Shown piece after piece: positions 7,234-16,393 of a stretch of DNA of 64,000 nucleotides; within the stretch, counting starts at the first letter, position 1; every line of letters begins with the position of its first letter. Under the pieces are notes generated by a model. That model saw nothing but the letters and a program-made list of their open reading frames with translations, did no database searches and was not told the origin of the DNA. Origin of the DNA: SG8-30 sp963715485 (GTDB lineage Bacteria > Pseudomonadota > Gammaproteobacteria > Steroidobacterales > Steroidobacteraceae). The stretch lies in assembly GCA_963715485.1 (NCBI GenBank), contig OY970244.1, positions 1,302,001 to 1,366,000 of the forward strand, in the 5' to 3' direction. Position numbers and translations under genes: made by a program.

Positions 7234-9345
7234 TCACGGCGCTCCTCCCATTCTCCGCGACTCGTCGATCACCCAGGCACGGATGTCTTCCGCCTGCGGC
7301 GCGCCGAAGCGGCTCTCGAAGGCGACCATGCCGTTGGCCGCCAACGCGCCCTCCAGCACGATGGTTTTCCACAGGGTCGCATCCGTGAGCGCCGCCGAGT
7401 AACGCAGGTCGGGCAGCACGCCGCCGGAGATCGCCCCGGCGCCGTGGCAGACCATGCAGTGGTCCGCATAGAGCCTGGCGCCGGCGGCCGCCGTACCGGT
7501 GGTGCTGGTGCCAGCGAGGTCCGGGACGGGCCGGGGTTCGGGCAATGTCGCCGGGGGCAACTGCGCCGAGCCGCCCAGGCGGAAAGCCAGCACACGGCCC
7601 ATCTTTCCGGGCCGGTCCTCAGGCATGGCAAATCCGGAGATCAAGGGCGCGGCGCCGCCCTTGCCGACCATCACCGCGACGTACTCGACGCCACCTGCTT
7701 CGTAGGCGATGGGACCCGCCAGGATGCCGTTACCCGCGTCGAACGACCAGAGCTGCTTGCCACTGGTCGCATCGTAGGCAATGAACTTGCCGTCGACGGT
7801 GCCCTGGAAGACGAGGTCGCCTGCCGTGGCGAGCGTACCGCCGTTCAGCATGTACGGATGATCGACGTGCCAGGCTTCCCGCTGTCTTGCCGGATCCCAT
7901 GCGACGAGGCGTCCTTTCAGCATGGCCGCCAACGCCTTGCGCTCGGCCGCGTCGTCGGGCAGCGTCGTGGCTATCAGCGCATCGATGCCGTTCTGCCACC
8001 CCGTGTTGGGCGACGTGTCGGCAGCCGGGTTCGCATAGACAAACGGGATTTCCATCGCCGGGATGTAGACCAGCCCGGTCCGGGGGCTGAAGGACATCGG
8101 ATGCCAGCTGTGGCCGCCGTAACCCGAAGGGATTACCACGGCCGGGCCCTCTGCGTAGCGGGCCTGCGGGTCCTCGACCGGTCGGCCGGTGGTCAGGTCG
8201 ATATGGCTGGCCCAGTTGACCGGCACGAAGTTGTTCGCCGAAATCAGCGCGCCGGTGGCCCGGTCGAGGACGTAGAAGAAGCCATTCTTGGGCGCCTGCA
8301 TCAGCACCTTGCGGGGCTGCCCGTCGAGATTCAGCTCCGCCAGGATGATGGGCTGGGTCGCCGTGTAGTCCCAGGTTTCGGCGGGCGTCGTCTGGTAGTG
8401 CCAGACGTATTCGCCGGTCTCCGGCCTGAGCGCCACGATCGAGGACAGGAACAGGTTGTCGCCCTTGCCCTCCGAGCGCAGCCGGTGGTTCCAGGGCGAG
8501 CCGTTGCCCACGCCGATGTAGAGCAGGTCGAGCTCCGGGTCGTAGACGATTGCGTCCCAGACAGTGCCGCCACCGCCCAGCTTCCACCATTCACCGGCCC
8601 AGGTTTCCGCGGCTCGTCTCAACGCCGCGGATTCGAACGGTTCGGACGGATTGCCTGGCACGGTGTAGAAACGCCAGGCCTGCTGGCCGGTCGCGGCATC
8701 GTAGGCGGTGACGTAGCCGCGGACGCCATATTCGGCGCCGCCGTTACCGATGATGACCTTGCCCTTCACCACACGTGGCGCGCCGGTAATGGTGTAGGGC
8801 GCTGCCGGGTCCGTCGTCTGCACCATCCAGGCTGGCTTGCCCGTGGCTGCATCGAGCGCTACCAGGCGGCCGTCCAGGGTGCCAAGAAACAGGCGCCCTT
8901 TCCACGCCGCCAGGCCACGATTGACGACGTCGCAACATGCCTTGAAGGCTGCTTCACGCGGCACCTCGGGATCGTATTGCCAGAGCCTGGCACCGCTGGC
9001 CGCATCGATGGCCACGACCTTGCTCCAGGCGGTGGTGGTGTAGAGCACGCCGTCGATGACGAGTGGGGTGCCTTCCTGCCCGCGCCAGGTGTCGAGCTCC
9101 AGCGACCAGCCCAGGCCGAGCCTGGCGATGTTGCCTCTGTGCAGTTGCGTGAGCGGTGAGTAGCGCTGTTCGGAGTAGGTGCGTCCGTGGGACATCCAGT
9201 TGCGGCCGTCCTCCTCGGCGGCAGCAAGCCGCAGGCCATCGACGTTGGCGGCGCGAGGCGGCCCGGGCATGCTGGAGCACGCAACGATGACCGCAGCTGT
9301 GCAGGTGACTACCACCAGCAACGTCCGGATGGAGGTGAAATTCAT
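7234..9345 (-). CDS. PQQ-dependent dehydrogenase with C-terminal cytochrome c domain, lipoprotein
   Basis: Periplasmic quinohaemoprotein dehydrogenase that oxidises alcohols or related substrates with pyrroloquinoline quinone and passes electrons to its own haem. The 703-residue protein starts with a lipoprotein signal (VIVAC). It continues with an eight-bladed propeller holding repeated blade motifs such as WQYDPEVP, GTLDGRLVALDAATGKP and QTTPAETWDYTATQP. A single haem site CMVCH lies near residue 630. The ATG at 9345 has GAGGGG upstream; upstream in-frame codons lack a signal peptide. No PQQ synthesis genes are in the window, so the cofactor source is unknown. The exact substrate cannot be read from the sequence. 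Confidence 0.92.
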   Translation of the reverse strand: MNFTSIRTLLVVVTCTAAVIVACSSMPGPPRAANVDGLRLAAAEEDGRNWMSHGRTYSEQRYSPLTQLHRGNIARLGLGWSLELDTWRGQEGTPLVIDGVLYTTTAWSKVVAIDAASGARLWQYDPEVPREAAFKACCDVVNRGLAAWKGRLFLGTLDGRLVALDAATGKPAWMVQTTDPAAPYTITGAPRVVKGKVIIGNGGAEYGVRGYVTAYDAATGQQAWRFYTVPGNPSEPFESAALRRAAETWAGEWWKLGGGGTVWDAIVYDPELDLLYIGVGNGSPWNHRLRSEGKGDNLFLSSIVALRPETGEYVWHYQTTPAETWDYTATQPIILAELNLDGQPRKVLMQAPKNGFFYVLDRATGALISANNFVPVNWASHIDLTTGRPVEDPQARYAEGPAVVIPSGYGGHSWHPMSFSPRTGLVYIPAMEIPFVYANPAADTSPNTGWQNGIDALIATTLPDDAAERKALAAMLKGRLVAWDPARQREAWHVDHPYMLNGGTLATAGDLVFQGTVDGKFIAYDATSGKQLWSFDAGNGILAGPIAYEAGGVEYVAVMVGKGGAAPLISGFAMPEDRPGKMGRVLAFRLGGSAQLPPATLPEPRPVPDLAGTSTTGTAAAGARLYADHCMVCHGAGAISGGVLPDLRYSAALTDATLWKTIVLEGALAANGMVAFESRFGAPQAEDIRAWVIDESRRMGGAP

Positions 9346-9421
9346 GAGCGCCCCTCTACCTGTGTTCCGGATCATCTTGCGGCAATCAATCGCACATGAC
9401 CAGATGTGGCTGGCGACTCCT

Positions 9422-10624
9422 TCATTCAAGCGCGGCGAAGGCGGTGCGTGCCTCGGTCATGCCAGCCGTGATCTCCTGGTCGGGAATGTCGAAGGCGAGC
9501 CTGAGGTAACCGTCCTGCATGAATCCGCAACCCGATGCGGTTACGACGCCTGCCGTCTCGCACAGGTATGCCGCCACGTCGTCGGAGTCCGCCAGCACCT
9601 CGCCTGACGGCGCGCGCTTGCCGAAGACGCGCGTGACATCCCAGAACGAATAGAAACTCGCCGGAGTGTCCCAGACTTCTACGTGGGGGATGCTCCGAGC
9701 GGCTGCGATGAGCAGGTCCCGCTTGCGCTGCAGGTCGGCTACCAGCGTGTAGTCGTAGCTCGATTCCAGCGCAGCCAGCGCCGCACGCTGGCTCGGCACC
9801 GAAGGGCCGCTGGTGTAATGACTCTGCAGGTTGACCATTGCGTCGGTCAGGTCCCTCGGGCCAACCGACCAGCCGATCCGGAGCCCGCCGGCGCGACGGA
9901 AGTTCTTGGACATGCCGTCGATCTGCACCAGCCAGGGAAGCACCTCGTCGTCCAGCGGTGGTTCCGGGAATGTGCCGCCGTCGAACACCAGTTTCCAGTA
10001 GAGCCGATCCAGGACGAAGTACAGGCCGTGCCTGGCGCAGACCCGGGCAAGTGCCGCGACGGTGTCGCCGTCATACATCTGCGCCGTCGGATTGACCGGG
10101 TTGTTCAGCAGGAACATGCGGGCATGCGGCCGCATGCGGATGTTGCGCTCGAGGTCGTCGGGTCCGACGAGCATACGGTCATTCGACCGCGGCAGGACCA
10201 TGATCGGCGTGGCGTAGGACATCACCGCGAGTGGCTGGTAGGACACCCAGGGCGCGGCGTCGAACAGGAACACGTCAGCCGGGTTCGCGATCGCCATGAA
10301 GGTGTTGAGCAGCGCCTGCTTGGCGCCAGTGGTGATGATGACGTCTTCGGGCCCGTAGACGTGTTCGAGGCCGAGCCAGCGCAATACTGATGCACGCAGT
10401 TCCGGCAGGCCGCCGGGGTCCGCATACATTGTCTCTTCCTCACGGAAGGCCTGTTCGCCTGCAGCGCGGATCTCCGGATTCAGGTGTCCCTTGGTCTCCC
10501 CGAGGCCGAAGTCGTATACCGGCAGGCCGCGAGCGGCGCGCTCCTGGACGAGCGCCTTCAGACCGAGTGTCAGCGAAGGGCGGAACTTGTCGAGCTTGGC
10601 CGAGATTCTCTGTGTGTACCGCAT
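9422..10624 (-). CDS. PLP-dependent aminotransferase, class I/II
   Basis: A 400-residue fold-type I aminotransferase. The PLP lysine is K240 in GMSKNFRRAGGLRIG. The NNPVNPTAQMY block carries the Asn/Pro typical of aspartate-aminotransferase-like enzymes, and the region around DRLYWKL replaces the usual DEVY. Substrate-binding Arg candidates lie near the C-terminus (GYLRLAFDIP). GGGAGA precedes the ATG at 10624. The gene is divergent from a KamA-like aminomutase gene, so a beta-amino acid substrate is an attractive guess. That rests only on position. The exact amino acid is unknown. Confidence 0.88.
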   Translation of the reverse strand: MRYTQRISAKLDKFRPSLTLGLKALVQERAARGLPVYDFGLGETKGHLNPEIRAAGEQAFREEETMYADPGGLPELRASVLRWLGLEHVYGPEDVIITTGAKQALLNTFMAIANPADVFLFDAAPWVSYQPLAVMSYATPIMVLPRSNDRMLVGPDDLERNIRMRPHARMFLLNNPVNPTAQMYDGDTVAALARVCARHGLYFVLDRLYWKLVFDGGTFPEPPLDDEVLPWLVQIDGMSKNFRRAGGLRIGWSVGPRDLTDAMVNLQSHYTSGPSVPSQRAALAALESSYDYTLVADLQRKRDLLIAAARSIPHVEVWDTPASFYSFWDVTRVFGKRAPSGEVLADSDDVAAYLCETAGVVTASGCGFMQDGYLRLAFDIPDQEITAGMTEARTAFAALE

Positions 10625-10891
10625 GACCGTTCTCCCGCTGGCACATGATCTGCCGGATGGCGTTGAACATCGGCGCCGTGGACACCATATCGTGAACATG
10701 TCCCGTGAGTCACGAAGGGTGGCCAGGGCGGAGTCGGTCTGTTACGGTCCTGAAGCGCCGCGCCGCCACTGAGCGCGCCGGAATTCTTTCCGTGGCGCCA
10801 CCCTGTTGTCCGCTGCGTGGTAACTGACGGGCAGCGGCTTACGGCCTCGCCGTTTCCCGGATACGGCGCTGACACTTGCAGAGAGGACATT

Positions 10892-12226
10892 GTGCGACCC
10901 GAGTCGTCGACGCGCTACACGCCTTACACGCTGTCCAGCATGGATCGCATCCCGCAGATTGGGAGGTTGTCCGAGCGGCGGCGGCTGGCGATGAAGGCGG
11001 TTGCACAAGTGTTGCCGTTTCGCTCGAACCGCTACGTCACAGACGAGTTGATCGACTGGGACAACATTCCGGATGACCCGATCTTCCAGCTGACCTTCCC
11101 GCAGCCCGGCATGCTCGAGCCCGAGGACCTTGCTCGCGTCATGGCCATGCTGCGGGATGGGGCCAGCTCGCGGAAGATCCGTCCCGTCGCCAACGAAATC
11201 CGCCGCAAACTCAATCCCCATCCGGCGGGGCAGCTCGAACACAACGTGCCGAGGCTCGATGGCGTGCCTCTGCCCGGTCTCCAGCACAAGTACCGCGAGA
11301 CGGTGCTGTTTTTCCCCAGCCGCGGCCAGACCTGTCACGCGTACTGTACCTACTGCTTCCGCTGGGCCCAGTTCGTCGGCATGGAAGACATGAAGTTTGC
11401 ACAGCGTGAAACCGAGACGTTGCATGCATACCTGCGACGTCATGACGAAGTGAGCGACGTGCTGTTGACCGGAGGCGATCCGATGATCATGCGGGCCTGG
11501 CACCTGCGCGCATACATCGAGCCGCTGCTGCAGAAGGGCTTCGAGCACATCCGGCACATTCGCATCGGCACCAAGGCGCTGGCCTTCTGGCCGCGCAAGT
11601 TCGTGTCCGACCCCGACTCCGGCGCCCTGCTCAGGCTTTTCGAGGAAGTGGTTGCCAGCGGCCGGCACCTCGCGCTGATGGCGCACTTCACGCATCCGCG
11701 CGAGCTCGAGACCCCCATCGTAAGGCAGGCGATCGAGCGCATCCGTTCGACGGGTGCGGTGATCCGCACACAGGCGCCGCTGATTCGCCACATAAACGAC
11801 TCTGCCACCGCCTGGGCCGACATGTGGAAGAAGCAGGTTGCGCTGGGCTGCATTCCCTACTACATGTTTGTCGAGCGCGACACCGGGCCCAGGGATTACT
11901 TCGGGGTACCCCTGATCGAGGCCCATGACATTTTCCGCCGGGCCTACCGGCGGGTGTCCGGCCTGGCCCGGACCGTGCGTGGCCCGTCCATGTCGGCCAC
12001 GCCGGGCAAGGTCGTGGTGCTCGGGACACAGGAGATCCACGGCGAGAGGGTATTCGTGCTCAGCTTCCTGCGAGCGCGCAAGCGGGAATGGGTCGGCAAG
12101 CCGTTCTTCGCAAAGCTCGACCCGCGCGCGCGCTGGCTCGACGAGCTTCAGCCCGCCTTCGGGGCCAAGCGATTCTTTTTCGAGGACGACAGCCCGCCCC
12201 GAAAAAAGCAGGTCGGCTGGGAGTAG
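10892..12226 (+). CDS. KamA-family radical SAM protein (lysine 2,3-aminomutase-like)
   Basis: Radical S-adenosylmethionine enzyme of the lysine-2,3-aminomutase family, 444 residues. The Fe-S triad is CHAYCTYC (C148, C152, C155). It is followed by FRWAQFVG and the glycine-rich SAM stretch VLLTGGDPMIM. IRHIRIGTKALAFWPR and TQAPLIRHIND are further family blocks. The family uses SAM and PLP to move an alpha-amino group to the beta position. The start is a GTG at 10892 with GAGAGGA seven bases upstream; an upstream in-frame ATG at 10817 lacks a good site. It is divergent from an aminotransferase. Lysine, glutamate or another amino acid could be the substrate. Confidence 0.88.
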   Translation: MRPESSTRYTPYTLSSMDRIPQIGRLSERRRLAMKAVAQVLPFRSNRYVTDELIDWDNIPDDPIFQLTFPQPGMLEPEDLARVMAMLRDGASSRKIRPVANEIRRKLNPHPAGQLEHNVPRLDGVPLPGLQHKYRETVLFFPSRGQTCHAYCTYCFRWAQFVGMEDMKFAQRETETLHAYLRRHDEVSDVLLTGGDPMIMRAWHLRAYIEPLLQKGFEHIRHIRIGTKALAFWPRKFVSDPDSGALLRLFEEVVASGRHLALMAHFTHPRELETPIVRQAIERIRSTGAVIRTQAPLIRHINDSATAWADMWKKQVALGCIPYYMFVERDTGPRDYFGVPLIEAHDIFRRAYRRVSGLARTVRGPSMSATPGKVVVLGTQEIHGERVFVLSFLRARKREWVGKPFFAKLDPRARWLDELQPAFGAKRFFFEDDSPPRKKQVGWE

Positions 12227-12315
12227 CTGCCCGATTCCCTGGCCGCGTAACTCGCCACGATGACCGGCCGCGCGTCGCGCGCTAGCATTGGTTCCGTGTA
12301 ACGGAGGCTGTCGTC

Positions 12316-12780
12316 ATGAGTGTCCGCACCTTGCTGGTGATCATCGTCCTGGGGCTGCTCGCGATCTTCGCGATGGTCAACTGGAGCACGTTCATTGCGC
12401 CCACCCACCTGTCGCTGGTAGTAACCAGCGTGGAAGCGCCGCTCGGCCTGATCATGCTGGGCTTCACCGCGGTGCTTGCCGCGGTGCTGCTCGGCTACGC
12501 GCTCAAGGTGCAGATCAATGCACTGTCAGACAGCCGCAGGCAGTCCGAGGAGTTGCGCAGGCAACGTGAACTCGCGGACCAGGCCGAGGCATCGCGATTC
12601 ACCGAGCTACGGCAATACCTGGAGCAGGAACTGGGATCGGCCAGGCAATCCCAGCTGGACTCGGAACAGCGCCTGCGCGAGGAGCTGGAAGCTGTGGCCA
12701 ACTCACTTGCCGCGAGCATCGGCGTGGTCGACGACCGGCTGGAGAGGCAGTCGCCGACGCCTCCGGAGAGACAGCCCTGA
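12316..12780 (+). CDS. LapA-like small membrane protein with coiled coil
   Basis: A 154-residue inner-membrane protein. Two transmembrane helices (about 5-22 and 42-66) are separated by a short loop. A long charged helix (about 70-135), rich in E, R, Q and L, looks like a coiled coil facing the cytoplasm. The arrangement resembles the LapA/DUF1049 lipopolysaccharide-assembly family, where LapA helps regulate LPS synthesis. The match is one of architecture, so the family is tentative. ACGGAGG lies before the ATG at 12316. It follows the radical SAM gene by 89 bases and converges on MscS. Confidence 0.65.
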   Translation: MSVRTLLVIIVLGLLAIFAMVNWSTFIAPTHLSLVVTSVEAPLGLIMLGFTAVLAAVLLGYALKVQINALSDSRRQSEELRRQRELADQAEASRFTELRQYLEQELGSARQSQLDSEQRLREELEAVANSLAASIGVVDDRLERQSPTPPERQP

Positions 12781-12792
12781 ACCGGCAGACTC

Positions 12793-13728
12793 TCAGTCCT
12801 TGACCTGCACCGAGCGCGCCGATTCAGGTCCTTCGATCCTGATTGCCCCCGACTTGAGGTGCAGGTCGCGCTGCGGGAAGGGAATCTCCAGCCCGCGCGC
12901 GGCCAGCTCGGTTTCCAGCGCCCAGAGGTACTTCGCCTGGGTGCGGCTCGGTGAAATCATCAGGTTGCGGGACACCCAGACGATCAGCTCGAAGTCGAGG
13001 CTGCTGTCGCCGAATGCAACCAGCCAGACCTCGGGGTCGCGGCCGGGCCCGAAAATGGTGCCCTCAACGGTATGGGCGGCAGCGATCCCCGCTGCGCGGA
13101 CTTTCTCCTTGTCCGAGCCATAGGCCACGCCGAAGGGCACGTGAATCCGGCGGAAGCTATGGCCGTAGCTCCAGTTGATGACCCGTCCGCCGGTAAGCTC
13201 TGAGTTGGGCACGAACATGTCGACCGAGTCATTGGTCGTGATGCGCGTGTAGCGCATGCTGATCTCGCTGACCCGACCCATGACGCCCGACTGCAGGTCC
13301 ACGAAGTCGCCCACCTTGACTGAGCGTTCGAACAGGATCACGAGTCCGGACAGCAGGTTGCTGAAGAAACCCTGCAGGCCGATACCGAGGCCGACGCCGA
13401 TGGCGCCGCCGACGAGCGCGAGGCTCGTCAGGTCGAAGCCGAGCCAGGTCAGTCCGATGACGGTGGCCAGCACCCAGATCAGGTAGCGGGCCACGCGGCT
13501 GAAGGCGTAGGCGCCCGCCCCGGAACCGGGCTCGTTCTCGTCGGCAAGGCGGTCCGCCAGGTGCTGCAGGCCATGCTCCGCCTGCTTGGCGACCCACCAG
13601 GCCAGCACGATGATGATGCCCAGCGCCAGCAGGCGCGCCGCGCTGATCTGCGTCTGGCCGACGGTCAGGAAAGGCTGGGTCAGCCAGTCGGGCAGAGCCT
13701 GGAGCGGCTTGGCGAGTCTTTCGTCCAT
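12793..13728 (-). CDS. MscS-family mechanosensitive channel
   Basis: Small-conductance mechanosensitive ion channel protecting cells from hypo-osmotic shock. The 311-residue protein has transmembrane segments near 28-48 and 82-105 and the pore helix. The pore helix shows the Gly/Ala/Leu pattern of TM3 in GGAIGVGLGIGLQGFFSN. The beta domain follows (around VKVGDFVDLQSGVMGRV and YTRITTNDSVDMFVPNSEL), then the alpha-beta C-terminal cage. Length and layout match the three-helix MscS class. It is monocistronic and convergent with the LapA-like gene, 12 bases apart. Confidence 0.94.
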   Translation of the reverse strand: MDERLAKPLQALPDWLTQPFLTVGQTQISAARLLALGIIIVLAWWVAKQAEHGLQHLADRLADENEPGSGAGAYAFSRVARYLIWVLATVIGLTWLGFDLTSLALVGGAIGVGLGIGLQGFFSNLLSGLVILFERSVKVGDFVDLQSGVMGRVSEISMRYTRITTNDSVDMFVPNSELTGGRVINWSYGHSFRRIHVPFGVAYGSDKEKVRAAGIAAAHTVEGTIFGPGRDPEVWLVAFGDSSLDFELIVWVSRNLMISPSRTQAKYLWALETELAARGLEIPFPQRDLHLKSGAIRIEGPESARSVQVKD

Positions 13729-13808
13729 TGGGTCGACCCTGGCAAGGAGATCGGCAGTGTAAACCTTCGGCGCGCAGTACAGTCGAGTCGTCGTACCGCT
13801 TGCACGGG

Positions 13809-14408
13809 TCAGCGGGATTCGCTGGCGCGGCCGTAACGTATGGCGAGATAGGCGAGCCCCGTTGCCGCGGCGTCGCCGATGGCGGTATGTCGGGCCAGCG
13901 GGGGAATTCCCGCAGCCTGCAGGATCGCATCGAAGTCCAGCAGCGGCGCATGGTCCTCGACCTGCAGGCCTGGCTTCAGCCGGTACAGTCGTCGGATGTC
14001 GTAGGCCAGTACATCGAGTGGCGGCAACCCGCCTTGTCGCAAGGCACGATTGAGCGCGGCGCGGTCGAAATCCACGCAGTAACCGAGGATCGGGCGGTCA
14101 CCGAGCCACTCGCGAAATCTCGACATGGCCTCGGCAGGCGGCAGCCCATGCGCAAGGTCCATGGCGCGCAAGCGATGAATACGCACCGACCCCTCATGGG
14201 TCGGCGCATCGTGCCTGACCACCGCCTCGAAGCGATCGCTCAGCACCACCCGGCGATCGCGGATCGGGACAGCGCCGATTGACAGCAGCTCCGCGCTGGC
14301 CGGGTCGAGGCCCGTGGTTTCAACGTCCACGGCGACGATCTCGGCGTCCTCGGGGGGCCAGCCCCTGAGGCCCGCTGGAATCATCCGGCGCAGCAGCTTC
14401 TCGAACAC
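13809..14408 (-). CDS. DnaQ/PolC-like 3'-5' exonuclease domain protein
   Basis: A stand-alone DEDDh exonuclease of about 199 residues. Exo I is VAVDVETTGL, Exo II sits around GYCVDFDRAALNRAL, and Exo III is HTAIGDAAATG with the catalytic His. The GTG at 14408 lies one base past the stop codon of the upstream cNMP/CBS gene, so the two are translationally coupled; an ATG at about 14384 is an alternative. This pair sits next to a sodium:solute symporter operon, an arrangement seen repeatedly around acetate-type symporters. Its substrate there is unknown, and it may not act on replication intermediates. Confidence 0.85.
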   Translation of the reverse strand: MFEKLLRRMIPAGLRGWPPEDAEIVAVDVETTGLDPASAELLSIGAVPIRDRRVVLSDRFEAVVRHDAPTHEGSVRIHRLRAMDLAHGLPPAEAMSRFREWLGDRPILGYCVDFDRAALNRALRQGGLPPLDVLAYDIRRLYRLKPGLQVEDHAPLLDFDAILQAAGIPPLARHTAIGDAAATGLAYLAIRYGRASESR

Positions 14409-14409
14409 C

Positions 14410-16233
14410 TCAGATTCCGTGGCCGTAATGCGACCCGAGGAAGGCCTGGAATTCCTTGACCACCCGCAGGGCGTCGCGTAGCAGGTCACGGTCGAGACGG
14501 CGCAGCTTGCCGAGGTCGATCCGGTTGTCGGGCACCACGCCTTCCTGCGTGGATTCGAGCTGCTGGCCAAGTCGCAGCCTCAGCATGACCGCGAGAGCCT
14601 GCTGAAGGTCTGCGGTCAGTTCGGCGCTGAGAACCCCGCGCTCGCCAAGCTGAACCGCGCGCTCGAAGGAATTGGTCACCGCCAGCCCGTGCTCGACGGC
14701 CAGCGAGCGCAGGCCGTGAACCACCGGGAAGATTCCGCCGTACTTGATGTCGACTGCGGTGTCGCGCCCGAACGGGTTGCGCAGGGTCAGTGGCGCGTGG
14801 AACTCGATGGCAGGGCGGACGAAATGGTGCAGCCAGATCTGGTTCTGGCCGAGCTTCGAGAGCGCCTCGCGCAGGGGATGGAACAGCACCGGGTCACCGG
14901 CGACCGGCTGGGCATCGATCAGGATCGCGGTATCGAGCTGGGATTGGGGAGCGGTGCTGCCGACCAGTTGCTCCACATGCGCCTGCCACTGTGGTACCGA
15001 GCCGCGCCATTCCGGATTCGAGACCATCACGCCGCCGGGGCAGGGCGGATAGCCCAGCGCGACGAGTCCCTCCGACAGCGCGACGGCGTAGGGCGCAACC
15101 TCGGCGTCAGTGACGCCTTCTCCCAGGATCAGGGCGTTGTCCTGGTCAGTCTTCAGGATCTGCTCGCTGCGGCCTTCGCTGCCGAGCACCATCATGCAGC
15201 AGCGGTCCTGCAGGTCGGGCGGCATGGTAAGCGCATACAGTCGCGCCAGGATGCGCGCGTTCAGCGCACTGACGAGCTCTCCCAGGTGCCGCATCTTGGC
15301 GCCGGTCGCGTTCAGCGTGCGCACCAGCGGCGTCAGGCCGGTAGCCGCTTCCGCAAGTTCCTCGCGGGAGCGTGCCCGGGCGACGCGCAGGCCAACGATG
15401 TGGGAGTGGCTCGAGTAATGGCTGAGCACCTCGGCCAGCCCCAGGGTCCCGACCAGATGGCCCTTCCGGGTTACCGCTACCCGTTCTATCCGGTGACGGG
15501 TCATGGATACCAGCGCCTGGAACAGCGGCGCCTGGGAATCGCAGGTCACGATCGGCACCGTGGTGATCGAGCCGACCGCGTCAGTCAGTGGGCGGCCGGA
15601 CAGTGCGATCGCATCCAGTACGTCGGTACGGGTCGATATGCCGAGGCCCTCCGGGGTATCGACGAAGACGCAGTTGACCCGCCGGTCGCGCATGCGTCGG
15701 GTCGCGTCTGCGATCGACAGGTCGGCCGGGACAATCACTGCCTCGGCCAGCTCGGCCTCACCCACTCGCGTCAGCATCAATTCGCCGAGGTCGCTCTGCG
15801 CGGCGCCAGTGTCGACCGTGGCCGCCTTGCGTGACAGTGAATCGAGAAAATAGGCAGCGAAACGCCCGTTGGCCTCGACCGCTTCGCGGAATGCATCAGC
15901 GGGGATGGTCCACAGCAGCACGTCCTCCAGTGCCATGTAGCTGTGTCGCGACTGGCCTGTCAGGCAGGCCATGGAGCCGAACAGGTCCCCCGGGCCATAT
16001 TCCGCGAAAGTTCGCGGCTGGGTATCACCTTCGCGCTGGTCCACCGCCGCGACGTGTCCCTTCAGGATCATGTACAGGAAGTTCGACGGGGTGCCTGACT
16101 CGAGCACGCACGAACCCTCGGACTCGAAGCCGATATCGATGCGTCGCCCCAGCGCGACGGTCTGCTCGCGCGAGAGCAGGTTGAACGGGGGAATCGTGAA
16201 GTCGAATTCCCTGAGAGCCGTCTCCATGGCCAT
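14410..16233 (-). CDS. cNMP-binding/CBS/DUF294 nucleotidyltransferase-like protein
   Basis: A 607-residue cytoplasmic signalling protein. Domains in order are a cyclic-nucleotide-binding domain (about 10-130, with LKGHVAAVDQREGD and YGPGDLFGSMACL), a pair of CBS domains (about 160-285), a DUF294 nucleotidyltransferase-like domain with GSEGRSEQILKTDQDNALI, and the DUF294 C-terminal helical domain. The nucleotidyltransferase fold keeps the GS and DxD-like residues seen in GlnD relatives. It is coupled to the exonuclease gene downstream and lies beside the symporter/DUF4212 operon. A role sensing energy state for that transporter is a common proposal and is inference here. Confidence 0.9.
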   Translation of the reverse strand: MAMETALREFDFTIPPFNLLSREQTVALGRRIDIGFESEGSCVLESGTPSNFLYMILKGHVAAVDQREGDTQPRTFAEYGPGDLFGSMACLTGQSRHSYMALEDVLLWTIPADAFREAVEANGRFAAYFLDSLSRKAATVDTGAAQSDLGELMLTRVGEAELAEAVIVPADLSIADATRRMRDRRVNCVFVDTPEGLGISTRTDVLDAIALSGRPLTDAVGSITTVPIVTCDSQAPLFQALVSMTRHRIERVAVTRKGHLVGTLGLAEVLSHYSSHSHIVGLRVARARSREELAEAATGLTPLVRTLNATGAKMRHLGELVSALNARILARLYALTMPPDLQDRCCMMVLGSEGRSEQILKTDQDNALILGEGVTDAEVAPYAVALSEGLVALGYPPCPGGVMVSNPEWRGSVPQWQAHVEQLVGSTAPQSQLDTAILIDAQPVAGDPVLFHPLREALSKLGQNQIWLHHFVRPAIEFHAPLTLRNPFGRDTAVDIKYGGIFPVVHGLRSLAVEHGLAVTNSFERAVQLGERGVLSAELTADLQQALAVMLRLRLGQQLESTQEGVVPDNRIDLGKLRRLDRDLLRDALRVVKEFQAFLGSHYGHGI

Positions 16234-16340
16234 ATTCTAGTCAGAAGGGGACATCGCTATTTTCATTTTCGACCCGACCCGTCCGCAAGGCATGGTCGGC
16301 TGTGGGAATCGAAAGCGGGAATATCGCCGAATTGGTGCAA

Positions 16341-16375
16341 CAAAAAAACGGGGACGACCTTGCGGTCGTCCCCGT
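16341..16375 (-). terminator. Rho-independent terminator of the symporter operon
   Basis: On the minus strand a perfect 12-base stem (16348-16359 with 16364-16375) closes a four-base loop and is followed by seven T residues. It lies just after 16394, where the frame-corrected symporter stops, and before the next leftward gene at 16233. It therefore separates the two transcripts. Confidence 0.9.
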
Positions 16376-16393
16376 GGAGGTCGTCACCAATTC

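Noticed and set aside
7444..9159. A 571-codon plus-strand frame
   Set aside because: It is antisense to the PQQ dehydrogenase, which has unmistakable propeller and haem motifs. The antisense protein has no recognisable domain.
10742..12040. A 432-codon minus-strand frame
   Set aside because: It is antisense to the radical SAM enzyme and has no family pattern.
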